A stretch of 64,000 nucleotides of DNA, taken from an uncultured Prevotellaceae bacterium. GTDB taxonomy: Bacteria; Bacteroidota; Bacteroidia; Bacteroidales; Bacteroidaceae. Position 1 is the stretch's first letter, and the number at the start of each line of letters is the position of its first letter. Below, piece after piece: positions 43,516 to 51,720 of the stretch. Position numbers and translations under genes: made by a program. Below the pieces are notes generated by a model. It was not told the origin of the DNA and searched no databases. It was given only the letters and a program-made list of their open reading frames with translations. Where the stretch lies: NCBI GenBank assembly GCA_900316645.1, contig ONDP01000003.1:1-64000 (forward strand), given 5' to 3'.

Positions 43516-43857
43516 ATGGCTACAAAATCGTATAAGAAAAAGAGTATCGTGGCTGGATCACCTGCCATTCAGGAACACGAGGCCATGATGCAGGAGGTGA
43601 TGAATGAGCAGCCTGTCAACGACACGCCAGCCGTTCCGACGGCCAGTGTGCCAACAGGTAAGGGCGTGAAGCCTACGGGTGTGTTCTCGCAGTATGCTAC
43701 TGGCATGACGAAGAATGTGCAGACGCGCATCCCCTTTGACATGTACCAGCGTTTGCTTGCCCTGAAGATGCAGAGTGAGCAGCGGGATAAGAAACTGAAA
43801 CTCTCCATCGGCGACCTGGTGCTTCAGGCCATCGACGAATATCTGCAACGGCATTGA
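43516..43857 (+). CDS. Ribbon-helix-helix partition partner (centromere binder)
   Basis: 113 aa. N-terminal 60 residues are flexible and basic (KSYKKKSIV), fitting a ParA-contacting arm. Residues about 65-113 (NVQTRIPFDMYQRLLALKM, then LSIGDLVLQAIDEYLQRH) look like a beta-strand plus two helices of an RHH/MetJ-Arc domain. It starts 3 nt after the parA stop, and the iteron region lies downstream. Type Ib partition systems use such small proteins in place of ParB. Confidence 0.7.
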   Translation: MATKSYKKKSIVAGSPAIQEHEAMMQEVMNEQPVNDTPAVPTASVPTGKGVKPTGVFSQYATGMTKNVQTRIPFDMYQRLLALKMQSEQRDKKLKLSIGDLVLQAIDEYLQRH

Positions 43858-44327
43858 GGTTACGTCCTCATACCCCTTACTTAAAGGCTATGCAGGAAAT
43901 CACCGATTTTGGAGAGTTACCGAATTTGACCCCTAAATTTACGACCCCGCACCCCTGAAGGTTACGGAAAATGACCCCTAAATGAAGCATTTTCTTTATT
44001 TATTATATAGTATTGAGAATTTTCTTTTATGGATTTAGAAAAGATATATAATTATAACGGTATGAAAATAGCCGGAAAAGCCTTTATACAAAGGGTTTCC
44101 GCTCTTTGCAGGGTGCAAATGTCCGTAACTTTCGGTGCAAATGTTCGTAACATAAGGGTAATTATCCGTAACCGTAGGGGATATTCTCTGGAACCCTTTT
44201 GTTTAGGGGTAAAACAGCGTAACCTATCGCTGAATATGGTGGAAGATTTAGGGGTAAAATCCCGTAACCTGTTTAGGGGTAAAACTTCGTAACTTTGAGT
44301 CGATACTAAGTTTCAACTTATAAAGAA
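43858..44327. other. Replication origin with iterons
   Basis: No gene. Iterons of the form TTTAGGGGT-N7-CGTAACC stand at 44202-44224, 44247-44269 and 44272-44293 (direct), at 43916-43938 and 43960-43982 (inverted), with looser copies at 44111-44129, 44133-44151 and 44155-44173. A further inverted copy lies just after the rep stop (45798-45820). An AT-rich stretch at 43983-44060 between the two orientations could be the melting site. The rep gene directly follows, so Rep most likely binds here for initiation and autoregulation. Confidence 0.85.
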
Positions 44328-45797
44328 ATGACTATGGCAAAGAAAAACAAAGACGATAAGATGCAGGCACTCATCAAGAGCGACAATGCCATTATCCGTG
44401 AGCTGCGCGATCAGAAGTGGATTTATAATCCCAAGGTGTTCGCACAGGTGGCTGGTGACTTCTCGCTGATGCACCAAAGGGTTCTGTTGGGTGTGCTCGA
44501 AAAGCTGCAAGACCGTATAGCCTATTCTGCTTCTGAGCATCAGAAGAATCAGCAGCTTTGGCTCCCGCTCTTCTCGCCGGACGAAATGAATACGTCGGTG
44601 GACTTCGAGATAGACCCAAGAGATATTGGTGTGACTCCTGGCCACTATCCTGAGTTGGCACAGGCTTTGTCAGATCTGATAGGTCTGAAGATGGGTTGGC
44701 CGAAGCGTAAGGGTAATAAGACGGTGTATCAGTTTGTGTCATTCTTCAGTCGCCTGGAAATGCCGATGACTGAAAGCGGATGGCGCACAGGAAAGATCCG
44801 CGTAAAGATGGATAAGGAGAATGTCAACGACTTCTTATCCATGGAGCGTGGCTATACTGACCACATCGCTAAGATTGCTCAGTTCTCGAAGAAACAGCGT
44901 ACTCCCAGACTGTATATCTACCTTTCGACGTTCAAATATAAGAAGCGTGACGAAGTAGAGTACCCAGAACTGTGCGAGTTCCTTGGCATTGATGATGAAA
45001 GTTATGTGGAGTCGCATAAGGCAGAGAATCCTAATGTGAAGCCTACGGATAATCCTTTTCATAAGTTCTCGAAGGTGAAGAAACTGATTCTGGACCCATC
45101 GAAGCAGGAAATGGATAAGTTCTCGGCTGAGAAGAAAATCGACTTCACGTTTACTTACGAGCCGATGTATAAGGATGGCCGTAAGAAGGGTAATCCTACG
45201 CATATTGAGTTTGTCATCGTTCCAGGACCGCTGGGAATTGAGCGTGAACAGGACCGCAAACGTCATGGGCAGGTGCAGAGTGTCATCAGTTCGCTTACGA
45301 AATGGTGTCCTGACATCAAACCTTACGAGGTGGTGGAACTGGCCAAGGAGGTGCAGGATGACTGGCTGGATGACTTCTGTAACTTTGCCTACGACGATGT
45401 GCGCCATCAGGTAGAGAAGACTCAGCCAGACCATGTGGCAGAATATGTCATTACGATGCTCTCTAACTGGATTAAGGATCGTCAGATGGCCGCAGAGCGT
45501 AAGCGTATAGAGGACCAGAGACAGTATGAGCTATTTGAGCGTCAGGAGGCAGAAAGTAAGTGGCCTGCTTGCTTTGCTGAGATCTCGGCATCTATACCTG
45601 TCACTTCCAGTCAGCTTTATTTCTGTGACTATGGGAATGCAGAGATAAAAGGGGTGGTTAGAAAGACCATCACTTTGTGGATAGTGAATGAGGCATTTAT
45701 ATCGGTGATTGAAAGCAAAGAGAATCTGCCGGCCTATGAGGGTGCTATCCGTAAATATTATGGTCAAATAGCCGTTCAATACAAATTGATAAGGTAA
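44328..45797 (+). CDS. Rep_3-type plasmid replication initiator
   Basis: 489 aa (ATG 44328, or 44334). The N-terminal part (residues about 25-230) matches the Rep_3 initiators of Bacteroidetes plasmids, including a RIAYSASEHQKNQQLWLPLF stretch near 64-83 and winged-helix type segments after it. The C-terminal part (about 330-489) is charged and partly coiled. It would bind the iterons upstream and start theta replication. A perfect-type inverted iteron begins directly after the stop codon, which could serve copy control. Confidence 0.85.
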   Translation: MTMAKKNKDDKMQALIKSDNAIIRELRDQKWIYNPKVFAQVAGDFSLMHQRVLLGVLEKLQDRIAYSASEHQKNQQLWLPLFSPDEMNTSVDFEIDPRDIGVTPGHYPELAQALSDLIGLKMGWPKRKGNKTVYQFVSFFSRLEMPMTESGWRTGKIRVKMDKENVNDFLSMERGYTDHIAKIAQFSKKQRTPRLYIYLSTFKYKKRDEVEYPELCEFLGIDDESYVESHKAENPNVKPTDNPFHKFSKVKKLILDPSKQEMDKFSAEKKIDFTFTYEPMYKDGRKKGNPTHIEFVIVPGPLGIEREQDRKRHGQVQSVISSLTKWCPDIKPYEVVELAKEVQDDWLDDFCNFAYDDVRHQVEKTQPDHVAEYVITMLSNWIKDRQMAAERKRIEDQRQYELFERQEAESKWPACFAEISASIPVTSSQLYFCDYGNAEIKGVVRKTITLWIVNEAFISVIESKENLPAYEGAIRKYYGQIAVQYKLIR

Positions 45798-45820
45798 GGT
45801 TACGGAAAATACCCCCTAAA
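45798..45820 (-). repeat. Iteron after rep gene
   Basis: GGTTACGGAAAATACCCCCT on the + strand; the - strand reads TTTAGGGGG-N7-CGTAACC. It begins one base after the rep stop codon and directly before late promoter 4. Confidence 0.65.
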
Positions 45821-45858
45821 TTTGTCTCACATTTTTCATTTGATAGAAGTACCTTTGG
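45821..45858 (+). promoter_or_regulatory. Late-type promoter, copy 4 (spanin)
   Basis: TTTGTCTCACATTTTTC and, 25 nt after TTTG, TACCTTTGG (45850-45858). Block and spacing agree with copies 1-3. The -7 box is also the left arm of a perfect 9-bp inverted repeat (45850-45858 with 45870-45878) followed by TTTTTATT. Confidence 0.6.
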
Positions 45859-45888
45859 CGTAGTATTCACCAAAGGTATTTTTATTGT

Positions 45889-46491
45889 ATGAGAAAAAAA
45901 TCACTGCTTTTCTGTTTTTTGTGTTGCTATATCATAGCAGCCTTATCCTCGTGTTCTGCTACTCAGACTACCATCGACCACTCAGAGAGCCACCATATAG
46001 ATAGCAGCTTTGTGCAGATGCAGTTGCAGCAGTTGGTCAGTCAGCAGCAGGCCCGTTACGACTCTCTGATGCGTGTGGTGCAGCAGCGTGACTCGATTTC
46101 CCAGAATATCAACGAGCAGGAGCGTGAGCACATCACCGAAACGGTTACGTCGTGGATCGACTCGCTGGGGCGCAAGGTGACTCAGGAGGCCCGTACCATC
46201 GACCGCCAGCGTGACCGATCAGAGGAACTGCGTCAGCAGCGTATCATCAATGAGCAGGAGCAACGCATCCAGTCGTGCCAGGAGCGCATCGACTCGCTCT
46301 ATAATCTCTTACTCGAAAAGACGGCTCTGGAGGTAAACGACACAACCAATTACCACAAAGAGGTCATCAAACCGGCACACACGCCATCGTTCCTACAACG
46401 TGTGCATGACTTCTTTACTACCTTGGTCAATGTCATCGTCTTTGCTGCTATCTTCGCCTTTATCATTCGCTGGAAACGCCGTAAGTCGTAA
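45889..46491 (+). CDS. Unimolecular spanin (u-spanin)-like lipoprotein
   Basis: 200 aa. N-terminal lipoprotein signal with lipobox LSSC (Cys near residue 22), a Gln/Arg/Glu-rich coiled coil (about 40-145) and a C-terminal membrane span (about 172-192: TLVNVIVFAAIFAFII) with basic end. Outer-membrane lipid anchor plus inner-membrane span is the layout of u-spanins (T1 gp11), which fuse the two membranes in lysis. It is placed at the end of the replication block, far from holin and endolysin, but has a late-type promoter. Confidence 0.7.
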   Translation: MRKKSLLFCFLCCYIIAALSSCSATQTTIDHSESHHIDSSFVQMQLQQLVSQQQARYDSLMRVVQQRDSISQNINEQEREHITETVTSWIDSLGRKVTQEARTIDRQRDRSEELRQQRIINEQEQRIQSCQERIDSLYNLLLEKTALEVNDTTNYHKEVIKPAHTPSFLQRVHDFFTTLVNVIVFAAIFAFIIRWKRRKS

Positions 46492-47472
46492 GATACTCCC
46501 TACACCTGAAGCCTTTTCGTGGCTCAAACTCTTCAAAGGAATGGGCTACGAAATGGGCTTTTTTGTTGACCCATCCTGCCATGTCCTTTTGCCATTGTGG
46601 AATGATATGGTGTGGGTTGTTAGGATCACGGTAGGGCTGGGCATGTGGATAGACATAGCGGCCCTGATGTGAGGCCCGCGTCTCTTGTGTACGATGCCAC
46701 CAATAGGTGATGCGCTCGTAGCACTCCCTGAAGTCTGAGGTGAGCATGGTGTATAGGAAGTATTGCCCTGTGAAGCCGTAGCGGTTGATCATATTCATGG
46801 CCCGCTCACATTCTGCTATCTGTCCGTGTGTGTCACAGCCGAAGCGGATGCGGTTGTTATCGAGCCACTTCACTTTTGCCAGCAGCTGTGCTATCTCATC
46901 CGTTACCAGTCGTGCATCGAGGGCCTGATTGAAGTCCACTCGGTAGCCTCTTTCTATAATCTTTTGCAGCTGCTGTATGCAGTAGTCGCCAGCAGCCAGA
47001 ATATTGTTATCCATCAGCACTAACTTACGACGGCCCTCAATGGCTATTTCGTCCACATCCATATATGGCCGGATGGCTCCCTCTTTCTTGGGCACCACAC
47101 ACCAACGGCATTTGTTAGGACAGCCGCGAGTGAGGAATCCGTAGGCAGTATCTTTCGGGATGTTAGGATAGATGGAGTAGTCTGGCTGCAAACGGTCTAT
47201 TTCGTCGGGCAACTGGCTCAGAGGATCATAGCCGGTGCCTCCTTTGATGATTTTGTCTGCATCGTAGATATAAGTATCGTCTGGGGAAAAGTTAAACACT
47301 TTCGACATATACACAATGTCGTAGTGCTCCATGGGGCTTGCCCATGAGATTTGCCCCCCCCCCTATTACGCCAGTATCTCGCAATCTTAGCGAGTGCGAG
47401 ATTGGGGTAAATCGTGGCTCCCCACTTTTTTTTCTTGGCGTGTCCGTCCACGTCCACAAGTCCTATCTTCAT
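46463..47472 (-). pseudogene. Radical SAM protein, frameshifted at a poly-G tract
   Basis: On the - strand the gene starts at 47472 (KIGLVDVDGHAKKKKWGATI) and ends at 46463. The start and the main part (from 47332, HYDIVYMSKVF onward) are in different frames; they join if the run of ten G (47354-47363) had 11 or 8. The Fe-S motif CPNKCRWC (in TRGCPNKCRWCVVP) is present in the main part. Intact length would be about 336 aa. Such radical SAM proteins are known from Bacteroidetes phages; function uncertain. Either phase variation or a sequencing error at the homopolymer. The gene overlaps the spanin end by 29 nt (convergent). Confidence 0.75.
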
Positions 47473-47475
47473 ATA

Positions 47476-47561
47476 TTAAGCATGTTTGAACAGTCTTATT
47501 TTGCAGAAATCTGTCACATTAAGCAGGTTTGAAACTTCTTAATTTACAGATACCCGTCAAA
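47476..47561 (-). repeat. Imperfect 43-bp tandem duplication before radical SAM gene
   Basis: On the - strand TTCAAAC(C/A)TGCTTAAT occurs twice, 43 nt apart (+ strand positions 47476 and 47519), in the leader of the frameshifted radical SAM gene. It might be an operator or a leader repeat. Confidence 0.45.
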
Positions 47562-47567
47562 TTCTAA

Positions 47568-47810
47568 TCAATTCTTACCTTTACTCTGTTGTGCCATGGC
47601 CATCAGTTTACGCTCTTCGTCGGTGGTGGTGTCAAGCGTGATTTGTTTGAAGTCTGGGTATTTCTCCCATATCAGATCAGAGGCTTCAAGAGCCTTTGAT
47701 ACGGTGTCTTTTATCAAGTCCTGAAATCCGTCCAGGTTCTTAATCTCGTTGGTCTCAGGTTCAATGCGGAAAGTTCTGTCATTGATGCCCTGTGCTAATA
47801 TAATTTTCAT
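47568..47810 (-). CDS. Small protein, unknown
   Basis: 80 aa. Acidic, helical, soluble; no recognised family. The CATNAATT octamer leader appears on the - strand before its ATG. Confidence 0.45.
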   Translation of the reverse strand: MKIILAQGINDRTFRIEPETNEIKNLDGFQDLIKDTVSKALEASDLIWEKYPDFKQITLDTTTDEERKLMAMAQQSKGKN

Positions 47811-47838
47811 AATTTAATGAATTGATGAATTACTTAAA

Positions 47839-47979
47839 TCATTTATTTTTCTTGTGAAGAATGACCCTGTTATACGTTTCCTCAATAGCTTTATATTCCT
47901 GTATTGTCATTGGTATAGGTGGGGTCATAGGACGTAACATTGGACGTTTTTTAGGCAATGAGTATTTTTTGTTTGACAT
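47839..47979 (-). CDS. Very small basic protein, unknown
   Basis: 46 aa: ATG at 47979, TGA ending at 47839. Very basic start (SNKKYSLPKKRPMLRPM) then a helix. It lies 15 nt after the methyltransferase end and in the same direction, so it belongs to the operon. No homologue recognised. Confidence 0.4.
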   Translation of the reverse strand: MSNKKYSLPKKRPMLRPMTPPIPMTIQEYKAIEETYNRVILHKKNK

Positions 47980-47994
47980 AATCGTAATCTTTCT

Positions 47995-48808
47995 TCATAT
48001 CTCGAAATCTAATGTTAGCTGTCTGCTTGCTTCTCTGATGCGTTTTTTAGCAACCTTGAAATACTTTGGGTCTTTCTCGATGCCGATATACTGCCTTTTC
48101 TCCATGATGGCCGCTACACAGGTGGTGCCGCTTCCCATCGTATTGTCTAAAATTACCCCCCCCCATTTGGCTATAAGTCCTTATCAGGTAGCGTAGCAGA
48201 TCCACGGGCTTTTGTGTCGGATGGAACACAGTGGTCTCATGCTCTTTCTGAATATGGATGATGCTCTGAGGAAATTTCTCGTTGGGTCGGGTAGGGGCCA
48301 CCTTGCGTATTTGCTTATCGTAGTCATACGTTCTGCCGGTCTTGAACTGTCCGTAACAGTTGTTAGTCCTGGGGTGCTCCAACTTCCCCTGGGAATGGTT
48401 TGGCTCTCCGATGCCCATCTGAGGGTTATAGACAGGCAGCTGCTTATAGAACACACAAATATCCTCATGGCAACGCATGGGCATACGGTTGGCATTCAGA
48501 AAGCCGGTGCCGCGTCCTTTATCCCATATCAGATTGTATCTCCAGAGCTTCCTATTGCTTTGCATGAGGTCGCTGGTAAACATTCCCTGGGCAAAGAGTA
48601 TAATTGCACCATTGGGCTTAATAATGCGCTCATATTGCGCCCAAAGTGGCTGGAACGGAATTATTCGGTCCCATTGCGCATTAGGGTTGTCTTTGTGAAG
48701 CACCTGGTATGGCAGATCGCAGATGATGGCATCAATGCTTTCGTCTGCTATCCCTGTCATCAGGTCCAGGCAGTCGCCTAAGTATATGTTGTTTGGCTCT
48801 ACGTTCAT
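47995..48808 (-). pseudogene. DNA methyltransferase, frameshifted at a poly-G tract
   Basis: From ATG 48808: catalytic motif DLPY near residue 31, a central target-recognition part, and HPTQKPVDLLRYLIRTYS. The following nine-G run (48156-48164) shifts the frame, which then reads nonsense to 48047. With eight G the frame continues as VILDNTMGSGTTCVAAI, a proper SAM-binding motif, to a stop at 47995 (about 270 aa). It is a type of beta-class N4/N6 methyltransferase with reordered motifs. Loss of the SAM motif means OFF in this copy. Either phase-variable or a homopolymer error; the intact reading is unambiguous. Confidence 0.8.
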
Positions 48809-49425
48809 TTCGTTTCTATTGAGTTTCCATCGTTTGTGACCTTCAGGCGAAACATCTTCAGGCGGTCATCACCATCTGAGAGGTTGGCATTGAGCCAGGC
48901 CATGATGTTCTCGCCCACGAACTCCATGATATCCTTTGTGTCGTAGGTGTCGCAGGATGGATAGGTCATTTCCACTTCGATCGTCAGCTTCTTATAGGGC
49001 TTCGGATAATTGAGCATCTGGTGTTTCCATTTCTCCATGTCCTCGAAAGATGGTTTGAATTGGGGAAAGATGATCTTATCAGGGATAGAGCCTAATGTGC
49101 TCTTTGGAGCAGGCACACTCTTTACCTCTTCCAACGCCTGAAAGAAAGCCTCGAAGGGTAGTCTGTGAAAGCCTAACTCATCCTGTGGATGCAATTCGGC
49201 ATATTGCTTATCGAAGAGAGACACGATGCTTGGTACTGGTCTGCCGCTAATGATACATATCATTCTTGCTGAGTATTTGATATGGCGGTGCTTGGTGCCT
49301 CGTGCCAGTTTTACGCCTGGTATTGGCGTATCGTCGTAGATGATAGTCGTATCGAAGTCGTACACCTGTCCTACTTCAAACTTCGCTCCTTCGATTTCCA
49401 GTCCTATAATACACTTCGCTTTCAT
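48805..49425 (-). CDS. Unknown protein of minus-strand operon
   Basis: 206 aa; its end overlaps the methyltransferase start by 4 nt. Opens with a beta-rich part (KCIIGLEIEGAKFEVGQVYD) and ends in a helical, acidic region. No recognised domain. The coupling to the methyltransferase gene suggests shared expression. Confidence 0.45.
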   Translation of the reverse strand: MKAKCIIGLEIEGAKFEVGQVYDFDTTIIYDDTPIPGVKLARGTKHRHIKYSARMICIISGRPVPSIVSLFDKQYAELHPQDELGFHRLPFEAFFQALEEVKSVPAPKSTLGSIPDKIIFPQFKPSFEDMEKWKHQMLNYPKPYKKLTIEVEMTYPSCDTYDTKDIMEFVGENIMAWLNANLSDGDDRLKMFRLKVTNDGNSIETK

Positions 49426-49444
49426 AATTTAATGAATTTATGAA

Positions 49445-49930
49445 TCAAAACTTTTTCCATTCATCTTCGCATGGTAGCAGTTCTGGGTTGTCGATGACAT
49501 TGCCGATGACTGTCAGCGAACTGTCTTTCAGATCTTCGCTCGGTATGCTGCTGGGAGCAAGTTTCCAGGGTGCCAATGGTCCATACTTTCCACATCTACT
49601 GATGAAGAAACCATCAATGCCCCATTTTATCAGTCCATGAGTGGTGTGGCTTCCGGCACTCCAGGCATCCACAATGTCGCCCTCATAGACTCGCTTCCCT
49701 GTCTTATCCTTGGTGCCGACATATTGCCCGACGGTGTTAGGATCTACGGTGTGCCAGTAGCCACCTTTGCTACGTTCTCCTGGCTCATCGTTGAAAATGC
49801 TGGGTATCTCTTTGAAGCCAGTCACTTCGTCGTGGTTATCAGTCATAGCGATATGGAGTGGGGCATAGAATCCTTTTATCCATTCGCCGGTCTTGATGTC
49901 TTTACCTCTAAATCGAATTTCTCTTCTCAT
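49445..49930 (-). CDS. YopX-family phage protein
   Basis: 161 aa from ATG 49930; an upstream in-frame start at 49975 overlaps the next gene and is unlikely. It has the YopX family pattern: REIRFRGKD at the start, a WIKGFY turn, and DPNTVGQYVGTKDKTGKRVYEGDIVDAW. YopX proteins are frequent in Gram-positive and Bacteroidetes phages; the role is unknown. Confidence 0.75.
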   Translation of the reverse strand: MRREIRFRGKDIKTGEWIKGFYAPLHIAMTDNHDEVTGFKEIPSIFNDEPGERSKGGYWHTVDPNTVGQYVGTKDKTGKRVYEGDIVDAWSAGSHTTHGLIKWGIDGFFISRCGKYGPLAPWKLAPSSIPSEDLKDSSLTVIGNVIDNPELLPCEDEWKKF

Positions 49931-49935
49931 AGTTA

Positions 49936-50103
49936 TTACTTTTTGATTAGTTCGTGCGCGTCGTAGCCGCACCATGTGCAGATGCCGAGAGCGACGTTAG
50001 GCGCATAGTTTTCTTTGCCACATTTGGGGCAGCGGATGAGCAGTAGGGTGTCTGTGTCCTCGTAGTGCTCAACACCAGGTGCTAAAATCTTTGGCTTACT
50101 CAT
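49936..50103 (-). CDS. Small zinc-ribbon protein
   Basis: 55 aa: ATG at 50103, TAA at 49936-49938. Two CxxC knuckles (CPKCGK and CTWCGY) 16 residues apart give a compact zinc ribbon. It lies 5 nt before the YopX gene start (49930). Such ribbons may be transcription-linked or adaptor proteins, but no partner is known here. Confidence 0.6.
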   Translation of the reverse strand: MSKPKILAPGVEHYEDTDTLLLIRCPKCGKENYAPNVALGICTWCGYDAHELIKK

Positions 50104-50115
50104 AATTTGATGAAT

Positions 50116-50370
50116 TTATAAAAACCAGTGATGAAGTTGACTCTCCATGATAACGTCTCGCAGTCCGTCGATATATACATAGACACCAGCAGCTGTAACT
50201 TTGCGGATGGTGGCCGTCATGCCATTGTCTGAATGAATGACATCGCCAGGCTTCAGATCATCGACTGTGAGCGGTGTATGTTCCACCTCTGCAATATTTA
50301 TCATCGGTGGCTCACTGTTTGTCTTTATCGGCTCTTGGTAGAGCTGGGTGATAATCAACTTCTTTGTCAT
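50116..50370 (-). CDS. Small beta-rich protein, unknown
   Basis: 84 aa. The C-terminal part (DLKPGDVIHSDNGMTATIRK) resembles a small SH3-like barrel; no family assigned. The - strand leader has CATNAATT octamers. Confidence 0.4.
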   Translation of the reverse strand: MTKKLIITQLYQEPIKTNSEPPMINIAEVEHTPLTVDDLKPGDVIHSDNGMTATIRKVTAAGVYVYIDGLRDVIMESQLHHWFL

Positions 50371-50381
50371 AAATTGATGAA

Positions 50382-50891
50382 TTATTGAATTGATGGAATA
50401 CCTGCGCTTCTGAGTGCGCTGGCGGTCATGCGCCGGTAGTCATTTTCTAAGAGTCGTTTAACGACGCGATACGCCTTCCAGAACCATTTAGTACGAGGAT
50501 AGCCGCCGTGGGTTGTTATCTTATAGATGAAGTCTATCTGATAGTTTACCATACGTTTCTCTTTGTCCTCATCGAAATGCGTCTCAGGATCGTAGTTGAT
50601 GACCTCGATGTGCTTAAACACTTTCTTGATCTTACGAGGGTAGCGTGTCTTTGGAAACATTTTCTTGCGTATCTTTTTGAACTGTTGTTTTGTTACCTCC
50701 TGAGTAAAAGAGGCTGTCATGTGGAATCCGTTGTTAGGCTGCCACTCTCCTGGCTGTGAGTAGTCGTGTTCGTCTGCACTTACAAGATGAATGTGGTCGG
50801 GAATTTTGTCCGGCACCAAAATCATTCGTTTTGTCTCGGCAATCTTCACTACCTGCTCCCTGGGTATTATGTAAACCTTATGTTCGCTCAT
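50382..50891 (-). CDS. Basic protein, unknown
   Basis: 169 aa, clearly basic, with a Lys/Arg-rich middle (KKIRKKMFPKTRYPRKIKK) that could bind nucleic acid. No recognised domain. Its start overlaps the previous gene's stop by 4 nt (ATGA type), so it is co-translated. Confidence 0.45.
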   Translation of the reverse strand: MSEHKVYIIPREQVVKIAETKRMILVPDKIPDHIHLVSADEHDYSQPGEWQPNNGFHMTASFTQEVTKQQFKKIRKKMFPKTRYPRKIKKVFKHIEVINYDPETHFDEDKEKRMVNYQIDFIYKITTHGGYPRTKWFWKAYRVVKRLLENDYRRMTASALRSAGIPSIQ

Positions 50892-51115
50892 AATTTATTT
50901 TTTTTGTATTCAATACCGGCATTGATGCCAGTGGATAAGAGCCTTTTCACGAAGGCTTTGAACTCTGTTTCTTCCATGAGGCAAACAGTATGGAAACCTT
51001 TGTGTTGGTTTCCTCTCTTGGTGCCGATGGCCTCTATCATATTCCACTCGCTGTTTGTGACATGTTCAACGTCCTCTTCCAGTTCCTTTGGTATGATGAT
51101 TTCTTCCTTTGCCAT
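50888..51115 (-). CDS. Small protein, unknown
   Basis: 75 aa, acidic first half and helical second half (FKAFVKRLLSTG). No known motif. Its start lies inside the small gene 51066-51218. Confidence 0.4.
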   Translation of the reverse strand: MAKEEIIIPKELEEDVEHVTNSEWNMIEAIGTKRGNQHKGFHTVCLMEETEFKAFVKRLLSTGINAGIEYKKNKL

Positions 51116-51218
51116 ATCGTTTCACTTTATACTTGGTTTTACCTTTTAGATGTCGGTAGTACCTGTAATCAGCAGGTATTTCAAATTCCTTTGAGCGGAA
51201 GTAGTCTATTGCAATCAT
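51066..51218 (-). CDS. Small protein, first of two paralogues
   Basis: 50 aa: ATG 51218, TGA ending at 51066. The N-terminal 37 residues (IAIDYFRSKEFEIPADYRYY ... TKYKVKRYGK) are near-identical to those of 53078-53209; the ends differ. ATGA overlap with the gene before. It overlaps the next gene by 50 nt in another frame. Basic, no known domain. Confidence 0.5.
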   Translation of the reverse strand: MIAIDYFRSKEFEIPADYRYYRHLKGKTKYKVKRYGKGRNHHTKGTGRGR

Positions 51219-51709
51219 GGGCAAATCATTCTTTTTAGATGGTCTAATGCTGCATTGATTTCGTGGATGTTGTCATTATTGCTTTCCCCATACATACGCA
51301 GCAGCTCTTTCACACGCTGTTTGAAGGCTCTGTTTGGATGGTGAATCACTTTCATTTCGCTTCCGTCGGTTCCTTTCTCTACGACGATGTGCAGGCCGGA
51401 AATGATCTCTGCCAGTTCCTCTTTCGACACTTCACGCACAAAGATGCCGGCAATCTCGGTATAGCGGTATGTGTTGCCGTTTTCAATGACTGTCACGTTC
51501 CACTCAGGGCAGCAGCCTGGCTTTGATGGTGGGTACTTGAAAATCTGTTTGATGGTAACAACATTGCTGAAGATGTCAACAACCTTTTGGCCTACCTCAA
51601 AGAGAAACGGTTTTACGCTTGTAATGGCGTAGTCCTCTTCTTTATTCCATTTGTCCCTGGCAATTACTGCACTGCCATCTTCTCGGACGTTTATTGAGTA
51701 TTCTAACAT
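51215..51709 (-). CDS. Unknown protein of minus-strand operon
   Basis: 164 aa. Mixed alpha/beta with a helical C-terminus, one internal CCPEW, no recognised motif. It is coupled to 51066-51218 by an ATGA overlap. Confidence 0.45.
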   Translation of the reverse strand: MLEYSINVREDGSAVIARDKWNKEEDYAITSVKPFLFEVGQKVVDIFSNVVTIKQIFKYPPSKPGCCPEWNVTVIENGNTYRYTEIAGIFVREVSKEELAEIISGLHIVVEKGTDGSEMKVIHHPNRAFKQRVKELLRMYGESNNDNIHEINAALDHLKRMICP

Positions 51710-51720
51710 GAATTTATGAG

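Noticed and set aside
44029-44292. An 87-aa plus-strand open frame over the origin
   Set aside because: It runs through the iterons, its sequence is set by the repeats (repeated GVK-RNL pattern), and there is no leader like those of other genes.
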